Assembly: GCA_028822985.1 (NCBI GenBank)
Contig: JAPKCK010000004.1
Coordinates: 56,240-120,239, forward strand
Reading direction: 5' to 3'
Length of the DNA stretch: 64,000 bases
From: Aquiluna sp.
GTDB lineage: Bacteria > Actinomycetota > Actinomycetes > Actinomycetales > Microbacteriaceae
In this document: positions 40,469 through 51,677 of the stretch, piece after piece
How positions within the stretch are numbered: position 1 is the first letter of the stretch
How the letters are laid out: the number at the start of each line of letters is the position of its first letter
Notes under the pieces: model-generated
Databases searched by the model: none
Seen by the model: only the letters and a program-made list of their open reading frames with translations
Told to the model about the DNA's origin: nothing
Translations under genes and position numbers: made by a program

Positions 40469-42589
40469 ATGATCTCCCTGGCTAACTTCATTGTGCGTCG
40501 TGCCAAGTTCGTGCTCTTCGGGTTTATATCGCTTATCGCGCTCAGCAGCGTTTGGGGATTTCAGGTTTTTGGCAATCTGCAAGGTGGCGGATATGACGAC
40601 CCCAACTCGGATTCGGCAACCGTGAGTGAGCTCCTTGGCACTGAGTTTGCTCTTGATCCAGCCGAGGTAATAGTCCTAGTTGATTTGCCAGGTAGTGCCA
40701 ACGAACTAAATGCCAGTGGAGAGCCAAAGTATTTTGAACTGGTCACGGAACTAAGTGATGATTTAGCAAAAATCGATGGCGTTATTTCTGTTGATAACTA
40801 CTACTCACTTGGTTCACCAAGCTCACTGGTTTCTTCTGATGGCAAGTTGGTCTACGTCATAGTGGATCTTCAAAATGGCATCAGCCAATCTGCTCCCACT
40901 GCCCTGATCATTGATGAATTTACAGGCGATTACCTCGGTGCCGAAGTTCACATCGCCGGCTTCGGCGCTGTCACAAAAGCAATCACCGAAACAATTGAGC
41001 AGGACCTAATTAGGGCCGAAATCATTGCCATACCAATTGTGCTGTTGCTGTTGCTATTTGTCTTTGGCTCTCTGATTGCAGCCGGGTTGCCGTTATTTGT
41101 TGGTGGGCTGGCAATCGTCGGTTCATTCTTCGTGGTTTGGGGCGTTAGCGAGTTCACCGACGTGTCGATCTTTGCGGTGAACCTGATCACTGGTCTCGGT
41201 CTCGGTCTCGGCATCGATTACAGCCTGCTGGTGGTAAACCGTTTCCGTGAGGAGCGAGCAGCCGGTAACAGCGTTGAAGAATCAACGGTTGTAACCATTA
41301 CCACCGCCGGTAAAACGGTTATCTTCTCAGGTCTCACCGTCGCACTCGTCATGATTTCAATGGCGTTTTTCCCGCAGTATTTCTTGCAATCCTTTGCCCT
41401 TGCCGGGTTCACGGTTGTGACACTGGCAGTCATTGGAGCAGCAATCGTGATTCCAGCTCAGTTGGTTCTTTTGGGCGACAAGGTCGATGCGATAAGAGTC
41501 TTCAAGCGCAAGTTAGCACCGAGCGACAAGGGCATTTGGGAGAAAATTGCTCGCTTCACGATGCGCAGGCCATTGCCAATTTTGTTCGTAACGATTCTTG
41601 GTCTCTCCGGCATGTTCTCGCTGTCAACCGATGCCGTGTTTGGTCAGGTGGATGACCGAGTATTACCCAAAGGTAGCCCTGCTTCGGTTGCCTCTAATCT
41701 TTTGAGAGAGCGTTTTGATGGCCGAGAGTCTTCGCCGATAGAAATACTTGTTCAAGGCAGCGATGAGGCGATAAATGACTACATTGTTCTGGTCCAAGAA
41801 CAGCCAGATATTGCCAGGGTCGCCGTTGTCCCAACCGGTGAGGACACCGCTTGGGTAAGGATTAATGCAATTACTTTAGTTGAGCCCAGAAGCCCAGCCG
41901 GTTACGATCAAACGGTTTTACTCAGGGGTCTTGATTCCGATCTAGATCAAGTATTAATTGGTGGCGGCGGGGCTTATTACACAGACTCGCAGCAGGGTAT
42001 TGAAGACGCGCTGCCACTTGCGGTGCTGTGGATATTTATAACCGCATATGTACTGCTGTTTCTGTTTACCGGCAGTGTGCTTTTGCCGCTCAAGGCAATT
42101 GCACTCAATGTGCTCTCGCTCGGCGCCGTGGTAGGAGTGCTGAGTTACATATTCCAAAACGGTCACCTACAATGGCTGATTGGCGAGTACTCGGTCACCG
42201 GAACCCTCGACACTTCTTCGTTGGTGATGGTCGCGGTCGTGGCATTTGGTTTATCAATGGACTACGAGATGTTCCTGCTCTCAAGAATCAAAGAGCAGCA
42301 CGACGCCGGCATGAATACCGAGAACTCGGTCGCTATTGGTTTGCAGCGCTCCGGCCGGATTATCACTGCGGCGGCATTTATTTTGGCCGTTACCTTTGGG
42401 GCGTTCGCGTCGTCGGGGGTGTCAATCATGAAGATGCTCGGCTTTGGAATTGCCTTCGCGATTCTGCTCGATGCCACTGTGGTCAGGGCCCTGTTGGTTC
42501 CGGCACTAATGCGGCTATTTGGAGCCGCAAACTGGTGGGCGCCGAAGTGGCTTAAGGCAGTTCATAAAAAAATCGGCTTGAGTCACTAA
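40469..42589 (+). CDS. MMPL-family transporter (ATG 40469; ORF open from 40394)
   Basis: Two MMPL repeats: [25 protein letters not shown] and [23 protein letters not shown]. Confidence 0.92.
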   Translation: MISLANFIVRRAKFVLFGFISLIALSSVWGFQVFGNLQGGGYDDPNSDSATVSELLGTEFALDPAEVIVLVDLPGSANELNASGEPKYFELVTELSDDLAKIDGVISVDNYYSLGSPSSLVSSDGKLVYVIVDLQNGISQSAPTALIIDEFTGDYLGAEVHIAGFGAVTKAITETIEQDLIRAEIIAIPIVLLLLLFVFGSLIAAGLPLFVGGLAIVGSFFVVWGVSEFTDVSIFAVNLITGLGLGLGIDYSLLVVNRFREERAAGNSVEESTVVTITTAGKTVIFSGLTVALVMISMAFFPQYFLQSFALAGFTVVTLAVIGAAIVIPAQLVLLGDKVDAIRVFKRKLAPSDKGIWEKIARFTMRRPLPILFVTILGLSGMFSLSTDAVFGQVDDRVLPKGSPASVASNLLRERFDGRESSPIEILVQGSDEAINDYIVLVQEQPDIARVAVVPTGEDTAWVRINAITLVEPRSPAGYDQTVLLRGLDSDLDQVLIGGGGAYYTDSQQGIEDALPLAVLWIFITAYVLLFLFTGSVLLPLKAIALNVLSLGAVVGVLSYIFQNGHLQWLIGEYSVTGTLDTSSLVMVAVVAFGLSMDYEMFLLSRIKEQHDAGMNTENSVAIGLQRSGRIITAAAFILAVTFGAFASSGVSIMKMLGFGIAFAILLDATVVRALLVPALMRLFGAANWWAPKWLKAVHKKIGLSH

Positions 42590-42599
42590 CCTTAGAGCC

Positions 42600-43190
42600 A
42601 TGCTGCTTTCAGATAGAGACATCAAAGCCCAAATTGACGCCGGTCGTATTGCCTTAGACCCTTTGGATTTGGGGCTAATGCAGCCAAGCAGCATCGACGT
42701 GAGGCTAGATCGATTCTTCCGGTTATTCGATAACCACAAGTATCCATATATTGACCCTCGTGAGCAGCAGGACGATTTAACACGTCTGGTTGAAGTCAAA
42801 TCGGATGAGGCTTTTATTTTGCACCCGGGTGAATTTGTGTTGGGATCGAGCTTTGAATACGTGACTCTGCCGGATGACATTGCAGCGAGGCTCGAAGGCA
42901 AGAGCTCGCTTGGGCGTTTAGGCCTCTTGACTCATTCAACCGCGGGCTTTGTGGACCCTGGCTTCCAGGGCCACGTGACTTTGGAGCTTTCCAACGTTGC
43001 GAGTCTGCCCATAAAGCTTTGGCCGGGCATGAAGATCGGTCAGCTGTGCTTTTTCCAGCTTTCGAGTGCCAGTCAGAACCCTTACGGGACTTCTGCCTAC
43101 GGATCTAGGTATCAAGGACAGCGCGGCCCAACCGCTTCCAGGAGCTACCTGAACTTTCATGTCACCGACACCGGCAACAATCCCCTCTAA
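42600..43190 (+). CDS. dcd: dCTP deaminase
   Basis: [77 protein letters not shown]. Confidence 0.96.
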   Translation: MLLSDRDIKAQIDAGRIALDPLDLGLMQPSSIDVRLDRFFRLFDNHKYPYIDPREQQDDLTRLVEVKSDEAFILHPGEFVLGSSFEYVTLPDDIAARLEGKSSLGRLGLLTHSTAGFVDPGFQGHVTLELSNVASLPIKLWPGMKIGQLCFFQLSSASQNPYGTSAYGSRYQGQRGPTASRSYLNFHVTDTGNNPL

Positions 43191-43204
43191 ACAAGCGGCG
43201 GTTT

Positions 43205-43912
43205 TTAGCTGAACTTGGACTTAGCTTCAATCAGGTCCTTCGAGTAAACCCGGTAAATAGCGTATTTATAAGCGCTCAGTTCGCAGAGCCGTTCTATCTC
43301 ATGAACCAGGGCCCTAGAAGCCACAACCCAGGGAAATAGTCGGTAAAACAAATGCGCGAATTGCCTTAGGTCTTGGTGACGAAATTTTATGTGCCCATAT
43401 TCTTGGCGCATGATGGCCGCGAGTTGCTTGGCCGGTAATTCAAAAACTGCCTTGGAAAGATAAATCTGCTTGTCACGGGTTAGCGCAAAGTAGCCAGGGA
43501 CATCTAGCTCCATAATCTGTGCCTTGCGGTAGGCCATGATTTGTCTAGCCGTTCGATCCGCCAGTGGGTCCTGTTTTTCCATGATGGTAAACAGTGGAGC
43601 AAGTCTCTGGTTGGCCAAGGCCAGCAAAATACCCGCCGCACCGAGCAGCACCCAGGGCGCGAAACTTGCTAGCAGCGTTATGCCAAGGCTTTGTCCAGTG
43701 GCAAGATTTTGCCAAGTCGTAAAGATTGAGGCCGTGGCAATAACTACGGAGACGGCAGTTGCCAAAACAGCAGAGATCAGGATTGTGAACCAAAACCAGA
43801 TGCCGATATTCGGCGTCTTATTGAAACGACCGGCAAAGAATAACGGTCCGGCGACCGTTATTAGCATTACCCACTCGATCAGGATAATCAGCAGGTAGAG
43901 AGGAATCTCCAT
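43205..43912 (-). CDS. M56/M48-like membrane metallopeptidase homologue with degenerate active site
   Basis: Multiple TM helices and IMRQEYGHIKFRHQDLRQFAH (QExxH instead of HExxH). Confidence 0.65.
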   Translation of the reverse strand: MEIPLYLLIILIEWVMLITVAGPLFFAGRFNKTPNIGIWFWFTILISAVLATAVSVVIATASIFTTWQNLATGQSLGITLLASFAPWVLLGAAGILLALANQRLAPLFTIMEKQDPLADRTARQIMAYRKAQIMELDVPGYFALTRDKQIYLSKAVFELPAKQLAAIMRQEYGHIKFRHQDLRQFAHLFYRLFPWVVASRALVHEIERLCELSAYKYAIYRVYSKDLIEAKSKFS

Positions 43913-43921
43913 CTTGGAAGA

Positions 43922-44128
43922 CTACTTGCCTAAAACGTCTTTTAGTTTTTGAAGCTGGTCGGCTGAGAGCGAGCTTGCAAAGTTGGAGAAAACCAGTGAC
44001 GGGTTTGTGGAATCCTGAATTGCGTCGAGCAACAGCGACGCGATGTGAGCCTCTTTGATGATTGCTGATTCAAGCTCGCCCTGCTCGCGCTTTGACGTGG
44101 ACGGGATTCTACGAGCTGTAGAAGAGGC
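43922..44128 (-). pseudogene. Probable remnant of a BlaI/MecI/CopY-family regulator (C-terminal part)
   Basis: Stop-to-stop frame: ASSTARRIPSTSKREQGELESAIIKEAHIASLLLDAIQDSTNPSLVFSNFASSLSADQLQKLKDVLGK*; no ATG/GTG and no TTG before codon 33; directly upstream of the M56-like gene, the usual BlaI position. Confidence 0.5.
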
Positions 44129-45448
44129 TTAGTCGGTTGCTGCAGGAGCTGCTACTGGCCTAACGGAGATAAGTAGCAGCAAACCAACCACCAAAATCAA
44201 CATCAAACCGAGAATCCCATAAATTGGTGAGAACAGTCCCACGAAGATTGCCCAGGCCGCCGGCGCCAAGAAGCTGACGGCTCTTCCGGTGGTGGCGTAA
44301 AGCCCGAATGCTTCGCCCTGCTTGTCATCGGCCGAGAGCCTAGACATCATCGTTCGAGACGCTGCCTGCGCAGGACCGACAAAGGTGCAAAGGAACAAAC
44401 CAAAACTAAAGAAGGCAATTGTTCCGGCGCTTTCAAATATAAACACCCCGAAGCCACCGAATATCACTCCAACTAGCGACACAAATATAATTTTCCTGGA
44501 GCCAACGCGGTCTTCAAAGAACGACCCTACGAATGCCCCAATGCCGGCAACTATGTTTGCCGCAATTCCAAACAGGATTATCTCTGTTAGGTCCAAGCCA
44601 AAGGCAATGCCACCGAGCACCGCACCGTAGGCAAACACACCGTTTAGTCCATCGCGGTAGACGGCCGAGGCAATCAAGAACTTCAAAAGGTTTGGGTTTT
44701 CTTTTCGCATGGCTACAAGCGAGCGAATCAGCTTTTTGTAGGCAAGCAGCACGCCTTCATTCTCGGTGCCAGCAATCGGCTTCGCTTCTGGAACCTTTAG
44801 CATCAAAGGAATCGAGAAGATAATCACCCAGAACATGCTGAGAACCATCACGACCCGGACCGACAGTGCATCAGTGTCCGGGATGCCCAATAGTTCAGCT
44901 CCGCCGAACTGAATGATCCAGAGCGCCATCACCAAAAGGATGATTCCACCGATATAGCCAAGGCCCCAGCCAAACTGGCTTATCTTCCCGCGTTCATGGG
45001 GTCTCGCGACCTCATTCAGCATTGAGTTGTAGTTCACGGTTGCAAACTCGAAGAAGATACCCCCTGCTGCAAGCAGCACCAGGCCAAATACAAAGAAGTC
45101 ACTTGAGGGTGCTACGAAGAACATCAAACCGATGGTGCCTGCAAATAGATAAGTGTTGACCATCAGCCAGAACTTCTTGCGCCCCGAGGTGTCTGCCCGG
45201 CGTCCAACAATCGGAGCGATGAGAGCGATTAGCACTCCGGCGACAACGCCAGATATCCCAAGCCAAAAGGCAGTGTATTGGCCGGCTTCTTCTGTTGAAT
45301 AGCCAGCGGGAGCGAAGAATTCACTTGTTATGTAGCGGCCGAAGACAAAGGAGGTGACAACGGTCGGGAAGGCCTGTGATGCCCAGTCCCAGAGTGCCCA
45401 CGAGAATGTTCCTTTTGGCCTAGCTGCTGCAACGTCGATGTTGGTCAT
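44129..45448 (-). CDS. MFS transporter, UMF1-like
   Basis: WALWDWASQAFPTVVTSFVFGRYITSEFF N-terminus; 11-12 TM helices. Confidence 0.88.
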   Translation of the reverse strand: MTNIDVAAARPKGTFSWALWDWASQAFPTVVTSFVFGRYITSEFFAPAGYSTEEAGQYTAFWLGISGVVAGVLIALIAPIVGRRADTSGRKKFWLMVNTYLFAGTIGLMFFVAPSSDFFVFGLVLLAAGGIFFEFATVNYNSMLNEVARPHERGKISQFGWGLGYIGGIILLVMALWIIQFGGAELLGIPDTDALSVRVVMVLSMFWVIIFSIPLMLKVPEAKPIAGTENEGVLLAYKKLIRSLVAMRKENPNLLKFLIASAVYRDGLNGVFAYGAVLGGIAFGLDLTEIILFGIAANIVAGIGAFVGSFFEDRVGSRKIIFVSLVGVIFGGFGVFIFESAGTIAFFSFGLFLCTFVGPAQAASRTMMSRLSADDKQGEAFGLYATTGRAVSFLAPAAWAIFVGLFSPIYGILGLMLILVVGLLLLISVRPVAAPAATD

Positions 45449-45571
45449 GACCCGAGATTACTCCTAAAGGCAACGCAGTTACGTCTCAACAGACCAAAAA
45501 TTCACTTTTTGGCAAGCAGGTAAGCACGAACTATTTGCCAACCCTCAACACGAAACTCAAAATTCTCCAAA

Positions 45572-45592
45572 CTTGAGTCATTAACGCTCAAC
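45572..45592. promoter_or_regulatory. HAIR element 1 (HspR operator)
   Basis: CTTGAGT-CATTAAC-GCTCAAC; consensus CTTGAGT-N7-ACTCAAG. Confidence 0.85.
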
Positions 45593-45635
45593 TCTCAGCT
45601 AACCATTCTTGACAAGCCTTCTGCGTTAGGACAAA

Positions 45636-45656
45636 CTTGAGCGCATGTGGCTCAAC
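45636..45656. promoter_or_regulatory. HAIR element 2 (HspR operator)
   Basis: CTTGAGC-GCATGTG-GCTCAAC; consensus CTTGAGT-N7-ACTCAAG. Confidence 0.83.
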
Positions 45657-45711
45657 TTGGGCCATAAGTTCACGAGTTTCAAAAATAGCTTTCACAAAGA
45701 AGGAGCAACAA

Positions 45712-47610
45712 ATGGGAAGAGCAGTAGGCATTGACCTAGGAACCACCAACAGCGCTGTCACAGTGCTGGAAGCTGGCGAACCAAAGGTCATCTCAAACGC
45801 AGAAGGTTTCCGCACCACCCCATCGGTGGTTGCTTTCACCAAGGATGACAACGTCCTAGTTGGTGAAACAGCGAAGCGCCAGGCCGTCACAAACGTTGAC
45901 CGCACCGTTTCATCGGTGAAGCGTCACATGGGTACCGACTGGAAGTTCAAGGTCGAGGATAAGGATTACACCCCGCAGGAAATCTCAGCGCGTATTTTGA
46001 TGAAGCTCAAGCGTGATGCTGAGACTTATCTTGGCGAGAGCGTCACCGACGCGGTTATTACTGTCCCAGCATATTTCAACGACTCTGAGCGTCAGGCAAC
46101 TAAGGAAGCCGGAGAGATTGCGGGCCTAAACGTGCTTCGCATTATCAATGAGCCAACCGCGGCAGCACTTGCCTACGGCTTGGACAAGGGTAAGGAAGAC
46201 GAGTTGATCTTGGTGTTTGACCTTGGTGGTGGAACATTCGATGTTTCCCTACTCGAAGTTGGCAAGGATGATGACTTCTCAACTATCCAGGTTCGTTCAA
46301 CCAGCGGAGATAACAAGCTTGGTGGAGACGACTGGGACCAGCGAGTGGTCGACTACTTGGTTAAGAAGTTCAAAGAAACCACCGGTGTTGATGTTTCAAA
46401 GGACAAGATCGCGCTGCAGCGTCTAAAAGAAGCCGCTGAGCAGGCAAAGAAGGAACTGAGCCAGTCAACGACTGCCCAGCTTCAGTTGCCATACCTTTCC
46501 TTGACTGACGCAGGTCCTGCGAACCTAGATGAGACCCTAACCAGAGCTCAGTTTGAAGACATGACCTCTGATCTTCTTGAGAGAACCCGCAAGCCGTTCC
46601 TTGACGTAGTCAAGGAAGCCGGAGTAAAGGTGGCTGACATCGCACACGTTGTAATGGTCGGTGGATCAACTCGTATGCCGGCGGTTACCGAGTTGGTAAC
46701 CAAATTGCTTGGCGGCAAAGAGCCAAACAAGGGCGTGAACCCGGATGAGGTTGTTTCTGTTGGGGCAGCACTGCAGGCTGGCGTTATAAGGGGCGAGCGT
46801 AAAGACGTTCTACTTATTGATGTGACCCCACTTGCACTTGGTATTGAAACCAAGGGTGGCATGATGACCAGGTTGATTGATCGCAACACCGCGATTCCAA
46901 CCAAGAGAAGCGAAACCTTTACAACCGCTGATGACAATCAGCCAAGTGTTTCCATTCAGGTTTTCCAGGGTGAGCGCGAGTTCACAAGGGACAACAAGAG
47001 TCTTGGAAACTTCGAGCTAACAGGTATTGCCCCAGCACCACGTGGCGTCCCACAGGTTGAGGTCACTTTTGACATTGACGCTAACGGAATTGTTCACGTG
47101 TCCGCCAAGGACAAGGGAACCGGTAAGGAGCAATCCATGACCATCACCGGAGGCTCCTCGCTATCCGAAGAAGACATTGAGCGCATGGTCAAGGATGCCG
47201 AAGAGCACGCCGCCGAAGACAAGCTGCGCCGCGAAGAAGCAGAAACCCGCAACCAGGCAGAACAGCTTGCCTACTCAACCGACAAGTTGATCAAGGAAAA
47301 TGACGAGAAGCTACCCGAAGACGTGAAAACTGAGGTTCAGGCCGACGTTGACGCACTCAAGGCGGCGCTCGCGGGTGATGACGCTGATGCGGTCAAGGCT
47401 GCTCAGGAGAAGCTATCAACCTCTGCCCAGAAGCTTGGAGAGGCAATATATGCCAACCAGCCGGCTGAAGGCGAAGAACCGGCAGCTCCAGAAGCGGAAG
47501 AAGACGTAGTGGACGCTGAGGTCGTCGAAGACGATGAGGCCGAAACACCTGCTGCAAAAGACGCTCCTGAAGATGACACCCCAGAAGATAACACCAAGGA
47601 CAAGAAGTAA
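45712..47610 (+). CDS. dnaK: Chaperone DnaK (ATG 45712; ORF open from 45637)
   Basis: [42 protein letters not shown]; Hsp70 signatures throughout. Confidence 0.98.
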   Translation: MGRAVGIDLGTTNSAVTVLEAGEPKVISNAEGFRTTPSVVAFTKDDNVLVGETAKRQAVTNVDRTVSSVKRHMGTDWKFKVEDKDYTPQEISARILMKLKRDAETYLGESVTDAVITVPAYFNDSERQATKEAGEIAGLNVLRIINEPTAAALAYGLDKGKEDELILVFDLGGGTFDVSLLEVGKDDDFSTIQVRSTSGDNKLGGDDWDQRVVDYLVKKFKETTGVDVSKDKIALQRLKEAAEQAKKELSQSTTAQLQLPYLSLTDAGPANLDETLTRAQFEDMTSDLLERTRKPFLDVVKEAGVKVADIAHVVMVGGSTRMPAVTELVTKLLGGKEPNKGVNPDEVVSVGAALQAGVIRGERKDVLLIDVTPLALGIETKGGMMTRLIDRNTAIPTKRSETFTTADDNQPSVSIQVFQGEREFTRDNKSLGNFELTGIAPAPRGVPQVEVTFDIDANGIVHVSAKDKGTGKEQSMTITGGSSLSEEDIERMVKDAEEHAAEDKLRREEAETRNQAEQLAYSTDKLIKENDEKLPEDVKTEVQADVDALKAALAGDDADAVKAAQEKLSTSAQKLGEAIYANQPAEGEEPAAPEAEEDVVDAEVVEDDEAETPAAKDAPEDDTPEDNTKDKK

Positions 47611-48185
47611 TGTCAAACAAGAACCTCGACCCCGAGCACAATGAGGGAAATCAGACCGAAGAGATGAAAGAGGAGGGCTCCCCAGTGGAGCCAACCTCTG
47701 ATTCTTCAGTCGATGCGGATGCCGAGACCAGTGCAGATGTTCAGGATGAGGCAAAGGACGCGGTTGACCGCGAACTAGAGATCTTCCAGGACATGCAGCG
47801 GTTGCAGGCTGACTTTGTGAACTATCGATCGCGTGTTGAGCGCGACCGAGGCGCTGAGCGTCAGTCCGCTATTTCAGAGGCGATTAGAGCATTCCTCCCT
47901 GCCCTTGATGACCTAACCAGAGCCGAATCGCATGGCGATTTGCCTGAGGGGTCGCCGATGGCTGCAGTTGCTCAAAAGCTAAGGGCTGCCGGTGAAAAAT
48001 TTGGGCTGGTGTCCTTCGGAGCCAAGGGCGACCGCTTTGACCCAGAGCTTCACGATGCTCTAGTTCAAAACCCAAATCCTGAGGTGACCGTGGCTGAAGT
48101 GGCAGATGTTATTGAGCCCGGCTACAAGATTCAAGATCGATTATTGCGACCCGCCAAGGTCGCTGTGTTCTTACCAGCCGAATAA
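47610..48185 (+). CDS. grpE: Nucleotide exchange factor GrpE
   Basis: LQADFVNYRSRVERDRG...; FDPELHDALV; downstream of dnaK. Confidence 0.95.
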   Translation: MSNKNLDPEHNEGNQTEEMKEEGSPVEPTSDSSVDADAETSADVQDEAKDAVDRELEIFQDMQRLQADFVNYRSRVERDRGAERQSAISEAIRAFLPALDDLTRAESHGDLPEGSPMAAVAQKLRAAGEKFGLVSFGAKGDRFDPELHDALVQNPNPEVTVAEVADVIEPGYKIQDRLLRPAKVAVFLPAE

Positions 48186-48197
48186 GAGGTGAGTTAG

Positions 48198-49109
48198 ATG
48201 GCGTCGCAAGACTGGATTGAAAAGGATTTTTATAAAATCCTTGGGGTCACCAAGGGCGTTAGCGATGCCGATCTCAAAAAGGCATATCGGAAGTTAGCTA
48301 AGGCCAATCACCCTGACCTACACCCGGGAGACCAGGCCGCAGAGTCAAGGTTCAAGGACATCTCCGAGGCTTACGACGTCTTGTCCGATGTCACTGAACG
48401 CAAGGAGTATGACGCCGTTCGGGCAATGGGCGGCGGTGCTCGTTTCCAAGCCGGCGGGCGTGGAGGCCAAGGCGGCGGCTTTGAAGATGTATTTTCAAAC
48501 TTTTTTGGAGGCGGTGGTTTTCCTGGCGGCGGCTTTGGCGGCGGCGGCTTTGCGCCGCAGCGTGGCCCAGACCTGAGTACTTCCTCGAGCGTTGACTTTA
48601 TTGATTCGATTCACGGCACCAACATTAAGCTAACCGTTTCCGGCAAGCCGGTGACCTTGAAGGTGCCGGCCGGAATTCAGGATGGTCAAAAACTAAAACT
48701 CAAGGGCAAAGGACAGCAATCACCAAATGGTGGCCAAGCCGGAGATCTCGTTGTGAGCATTAAGGTCAGACCCCACCCTGTTTTCACTAGGGATGGCGAC
48801 AATGTCCGAGTGGTGATTCCAGTCACTTTCGCCGAAGCTGTTCTTGGCGCAATTATCTCAGTGCCGGTGCTCGGCGGGGAGCCGGTGAAGCTCAAGGTTG
48901 CCCCCGGAACACCAAACGGTAGGACCCTGCGCGTAAAGGGCAAAGGCGTGCAGCACGAAACTCACCAGGGTGATTTATTGGCCTCGGTAGATATTCTGGT
49001 TCCAAACCGAATCAGCAAGAAAGCCGAAGAGGCGCTTAGGGCGTTCGACAGCGAAATACCGGTCGAAGACCCAAGAGCGACACTTATCAGTAGGGCAGGA
49101 CTTCTGTAA
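48198..49109 (+). CDS. dnaJ: DnaJ-family co-chaperone without zinc-finger domain
   Basis: J domain DFYKILGVTKGVSDADLKKAYRKLAKANHPDLHPGD, Gly/Phe-rich linker, DnaJ_C; no CxxCxGxG repeats. Confidence 0.93.
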   Translation: MASQDWIEKDFYKILGVTKGVSDADLKKAYRKLAKANHPDLHPGDQAAESRFKDISEAYDVLSDVTERKEYDAVRAMGGGARFQAGGRGGQGGGFEDVFSNFFGGGGFPGGGFGGGGFAPQRGPDLSTSSSVDFIDSIHGTNIKLTVSGKPVTLKVPAGIQDGQKLKLKGKGQQSPNGGQAGDLVVSIKVRPHPVFTRDGDNVRVVIPVTFAEAVLGAIISVPVLGGEPVKLKVAPGTPNGRTLRVKGKGVQHETHQGDLLASVDILVPNRISKKAEEALRAFDSEIPVEDPRATLISRAGLL

Positions 49110-49118
49110 GGAGGGGTT

Positions 49119-49529
49119 GTGGATATTAGCCAGGACACACCACTGTTTGTGATTTCAGTGGCCGCAGAGCTTTGCGGCATGCACCCACAAACTCTTAGGC
49201 AGTATGACCGAATCGGATTAGTCTCCCCCACCAGAACCTCCGGCAGGTCTCGCCGCTACACAATGCAAGACGTAGCTCATCTCCGCGAAGTCGCAAGGCT
49301 AAGTGCCGAGGGAGTTTCTCTCGAGGGCATTAGGCGAGTCCTGGAACTCGTAGACCAAAACACTGCTCTTAATGCTCGCGTCAGAGATCTCGAGCGCGAA
49401 TTAGCAAATCAAGTGATGAGTCAACCAGGGAACCGGGTGTTTGCCGCTGGCGAGCAAGGCGTAATCAGGCTCAACCCGGGGCAGCGCCCTGAGCGCTCGG
49501 GCTCTGTAGTGCTGTGGAAGAGGCGTTAG
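49119..49529 (+). CDS. hspR: MerR-family heat-shock repressor HspR
   Basis: [50 protein letters not shown]; immediately after dnaJ. Confidence 0.94.
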   Translation: MDISQDTPLFVISVAAELCGMHPQTLRQYDRIGLVSPTRTSGRSRRYTMQDVAHLREVARLSAEGVSLEGIRRVLELVDQNTALNARVRDLERELANQVMSQPGNRVFAAGEQGVIRLNPGQRPERSGSVVLWKRR

Positions 49530-51677
49530 ATGAGTAAAGAGCAGCAGGGGCAAGAACAGCAAAAAAGTGCTCTTGAACTATTTGGGATTGACCTGACAGC
49601 AATTGCAAGAGCAGGCAAGCTGGATCCTGTCATCGGCAGAGACGCTGAAATTCGCAGGGTGAGCCAAGTGCTATCGCGAAGAACTAAGAACAACCCGGTA
49701 CTAATCGGTGAACCAGGAGTTGGAAAGACGGCAGTTGTAGAGGGCTTAGCCCAAAGAATAGTGGCGGGCGATGTGCCAGAAAGCCTAAAGAACAAGGCTC
49801 TGATAAGCCTTGATTTATCGGCAATGGTTGCCGGCAGCAAGTTTCGTGGCGAGTTTGAAGAGCGCCTAAAAGCAGTTCTTAAGGAAATTCAGGATGCCGA
49901 GGGTGGCATCATCACTTTCGTTGACGAGATTCACACTTTGGTGGGCGCTGGAGCTGCTGATGGCGCAATGGATGCCTCGAACATGCTCAAGCCAATGCTT
50001 GCGCGCGGTGAACTTCGCCTAATTGGCGCAACCACGCTTGATGAGTATCGCGAGCGGATTGAAAAAGACTCCGCCCTGGAGCGCAGATTCCAGCAAGTTT
50101 TCGTGGGAGAGCCATCGGTAGAGGACACGGTTGCGATTCTTCGCGGCTTGAAAGAGCGCTACGAAGCACACCACAAGGTCACCATTGCAGACAGTGCCCT
50201 GGTTGCAGCAGCCGGGCTTTCCAATCGCTACATCACCGGTCGCCAATTGCCAGACAAGGCAATTGACTTAGTTGATGAGGCAGCTTCGAGGCTCCGCATG
50301 GAGATTGACTCTGCTCCGGTTGAGATCGACGAACTTAGGCGGTCAGTAGATCGGCTAAAGCTTGAAGAGCTTGCCTTGAAAAAAGAGAAGGATGAAGCTT
50401 CCAAGAGGCGTCTAGAAAAACTTCAAGAGGACTTGGGTGAGAAACAGCAAAAGCTTGATTCTCTAAATGTCCGCTGGGAAAAAGAGCGGAGCGAGCTCAA
50501 TAAAATCGGTGATCTCAAAACCAAGTTGGACTCCCTAAGGATTCAGGCAGAGCGAGCTCAGCGTGAGGGAAACCTAGAGGCAGCTTCCAAGCTCCTCTAC
50601 GGGGAGATACCAGCCCTTGAAAAAGAACTTAGCGAAGCAGAGCGAGCAGAAACCGAAACCCAATCTGCCGACCGGATGGTCGGCGATCGGGTTTCCGAAG
50701 ATGAGATTGCGGCAGTTGTTTCTGCCTGGACCGGCATTCCAACCGGAAGGTTGCTTGCTGGAGAGTCCAAAAAGCTCTTGAATTTGGAGCGAGAGCTTGG
50801 CAAGAGGCTTATTGGCCAATCGAAGGCGGTCAAGGCTGTTAGCGATGCTGTTCGCAGAACTAAAGCAGGCATTTCCGATCCAGATAGACCAACCGGTTCG
50901 TTTTTGTTCCTAGGTCCAACCGGCGTTGGTAAGACTGAGCTTGCAAAGTCACTAGCGCATTTCCTGTTTGACGACGAGCGCTCCATGGTTCGGATCGACA
51001 TGAGCGAGTATGGCGAAAAACACAGTGTCAGCCGTCTGATCGGAGCACCTCCGGGCTATGTCGGATATGGCGAAGGCGGGCAGTTGACCGAAGCGGTTAG
51101 ACGCAGGCCCTACTCGGTGATCCTTTTTGATGAAATCGAAAAGGCCCACCCAGAGGTTTTTGATGTGTTGTTGCAGGTGCTGGACGATGGTCGACTAACT
51201 GATGGTCAGGGCAGAACGGTCGATTTTAGAAACGTGATCATGATCATGACTTCAAACCTGGGTTCACAGTTCTTGATCGACCAAGAGTTATCTGATGACC
51301 AGAAGTCTCGGGCTGTTAGGGAGACGGTTCGAAGCGTGTTCAAGCCGGAGTTCCTAAACAGGCTCGATGACATCGTGCTGTTTGATTCGCTCAGCGTTGA
51401 AGAGCTTGGATTCATTGTCGATCTCAACATTGAGAAACTCACCGCAAGGCTCGAGGATAAGCGCCTAACACTCGGTGTGACGCCGGCTGCAAGATTGTGG
51501 TTGGCAGAAAACGGCTATGACCCTGTTTATGGGGCGAGACCTTTGCGCAGACTTATGCAGCGTGAGATCGATGACCGGTTGGCAAACCTTCTGTTAGCCG
51601 GAGGGCTCATTGACGGCTCGCAGGTGCTTGTTGATGTCTCTCAAGACAAGAGCTCTTTGGTTATAGCTGCTAACTAA
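49530..51677 (+). CDS. clpB: ClpB-type AAA+ disaggregase lacking the N-terminal Clp_N domain
   Basis: Two NBDs ([25 protein letters not shown]) and a coiled-coil middle domain; protein begins immediately before NBD1. Confidence 0.93.
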   Translation: MSKEQQGQEQQKSALELFGIDLTAIARAGKLDPVIGRDAEIRRVSQVLSRRTKNNPVLIGEPGVGKTAVVEGLAQRIVAGDVPESLKNKALISLDLSAMVAGSKFRGEFEERLKAVLKEIQDAEGGIITFVDEIHTLVGAGAADGAMDASNMLKPMLARGELRLIGATTLDEYRERIEKDSALERRFQQVFVGEPSVEDTVAILRGLKERYEAHHKVTIADSALVAAAGLSNRYITGRQLPDKAIDLVDEAASRLRMEIDSAPVEIDELRRSVDRLKLEELALKKEKDEASKRRLEKLQEDLGEKQQKLDSLNVRWEKERSELNKIGDLKTKLDSLRIQAERAQREGNLEAASKLLYGEIPALEKELSEAERAETETQSADRMVGDRVSEDEIAAVVSAWTGIPTGRLLAGESKKLLNLERELGKRLIGQSKAVKAVSDAVRRTKAGISDPDRPTGSFLFLGPTGVGKTELAKSLAHFLFDDERSMVRIDMSEYGEKHSVSRLIGAPPGYVGYGEGGQLTEAVRRRPYSVILFDEIEKAHPEVFDVLLQVLDDGRLTDGQGRTVDFRNVIMIMTSNLGSQFLIDQELSDDQKSRAVRETVRSVFKPEFLNRLDDIVLFDSLSVEELGFIVDLNIEKLTARLEDKRLTLGVTPAARLWLAENGYDPVYGARPLRRLMQREIDDRLANLLLAGGLIDGSQVLVDVSQDKSSLVIAAN

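Noticed and set aside
42028-42555. 175-aa plus-strand ORF
   Set aside because: Alternate frame within the MMPL transporter; Arg-rich shadow ORF.
48440-48560. GGCGGCGGCTTTGGC-like tandem repeats
   Set aside because: Explained by the Gly/Phe-rich linker of DnaJ.
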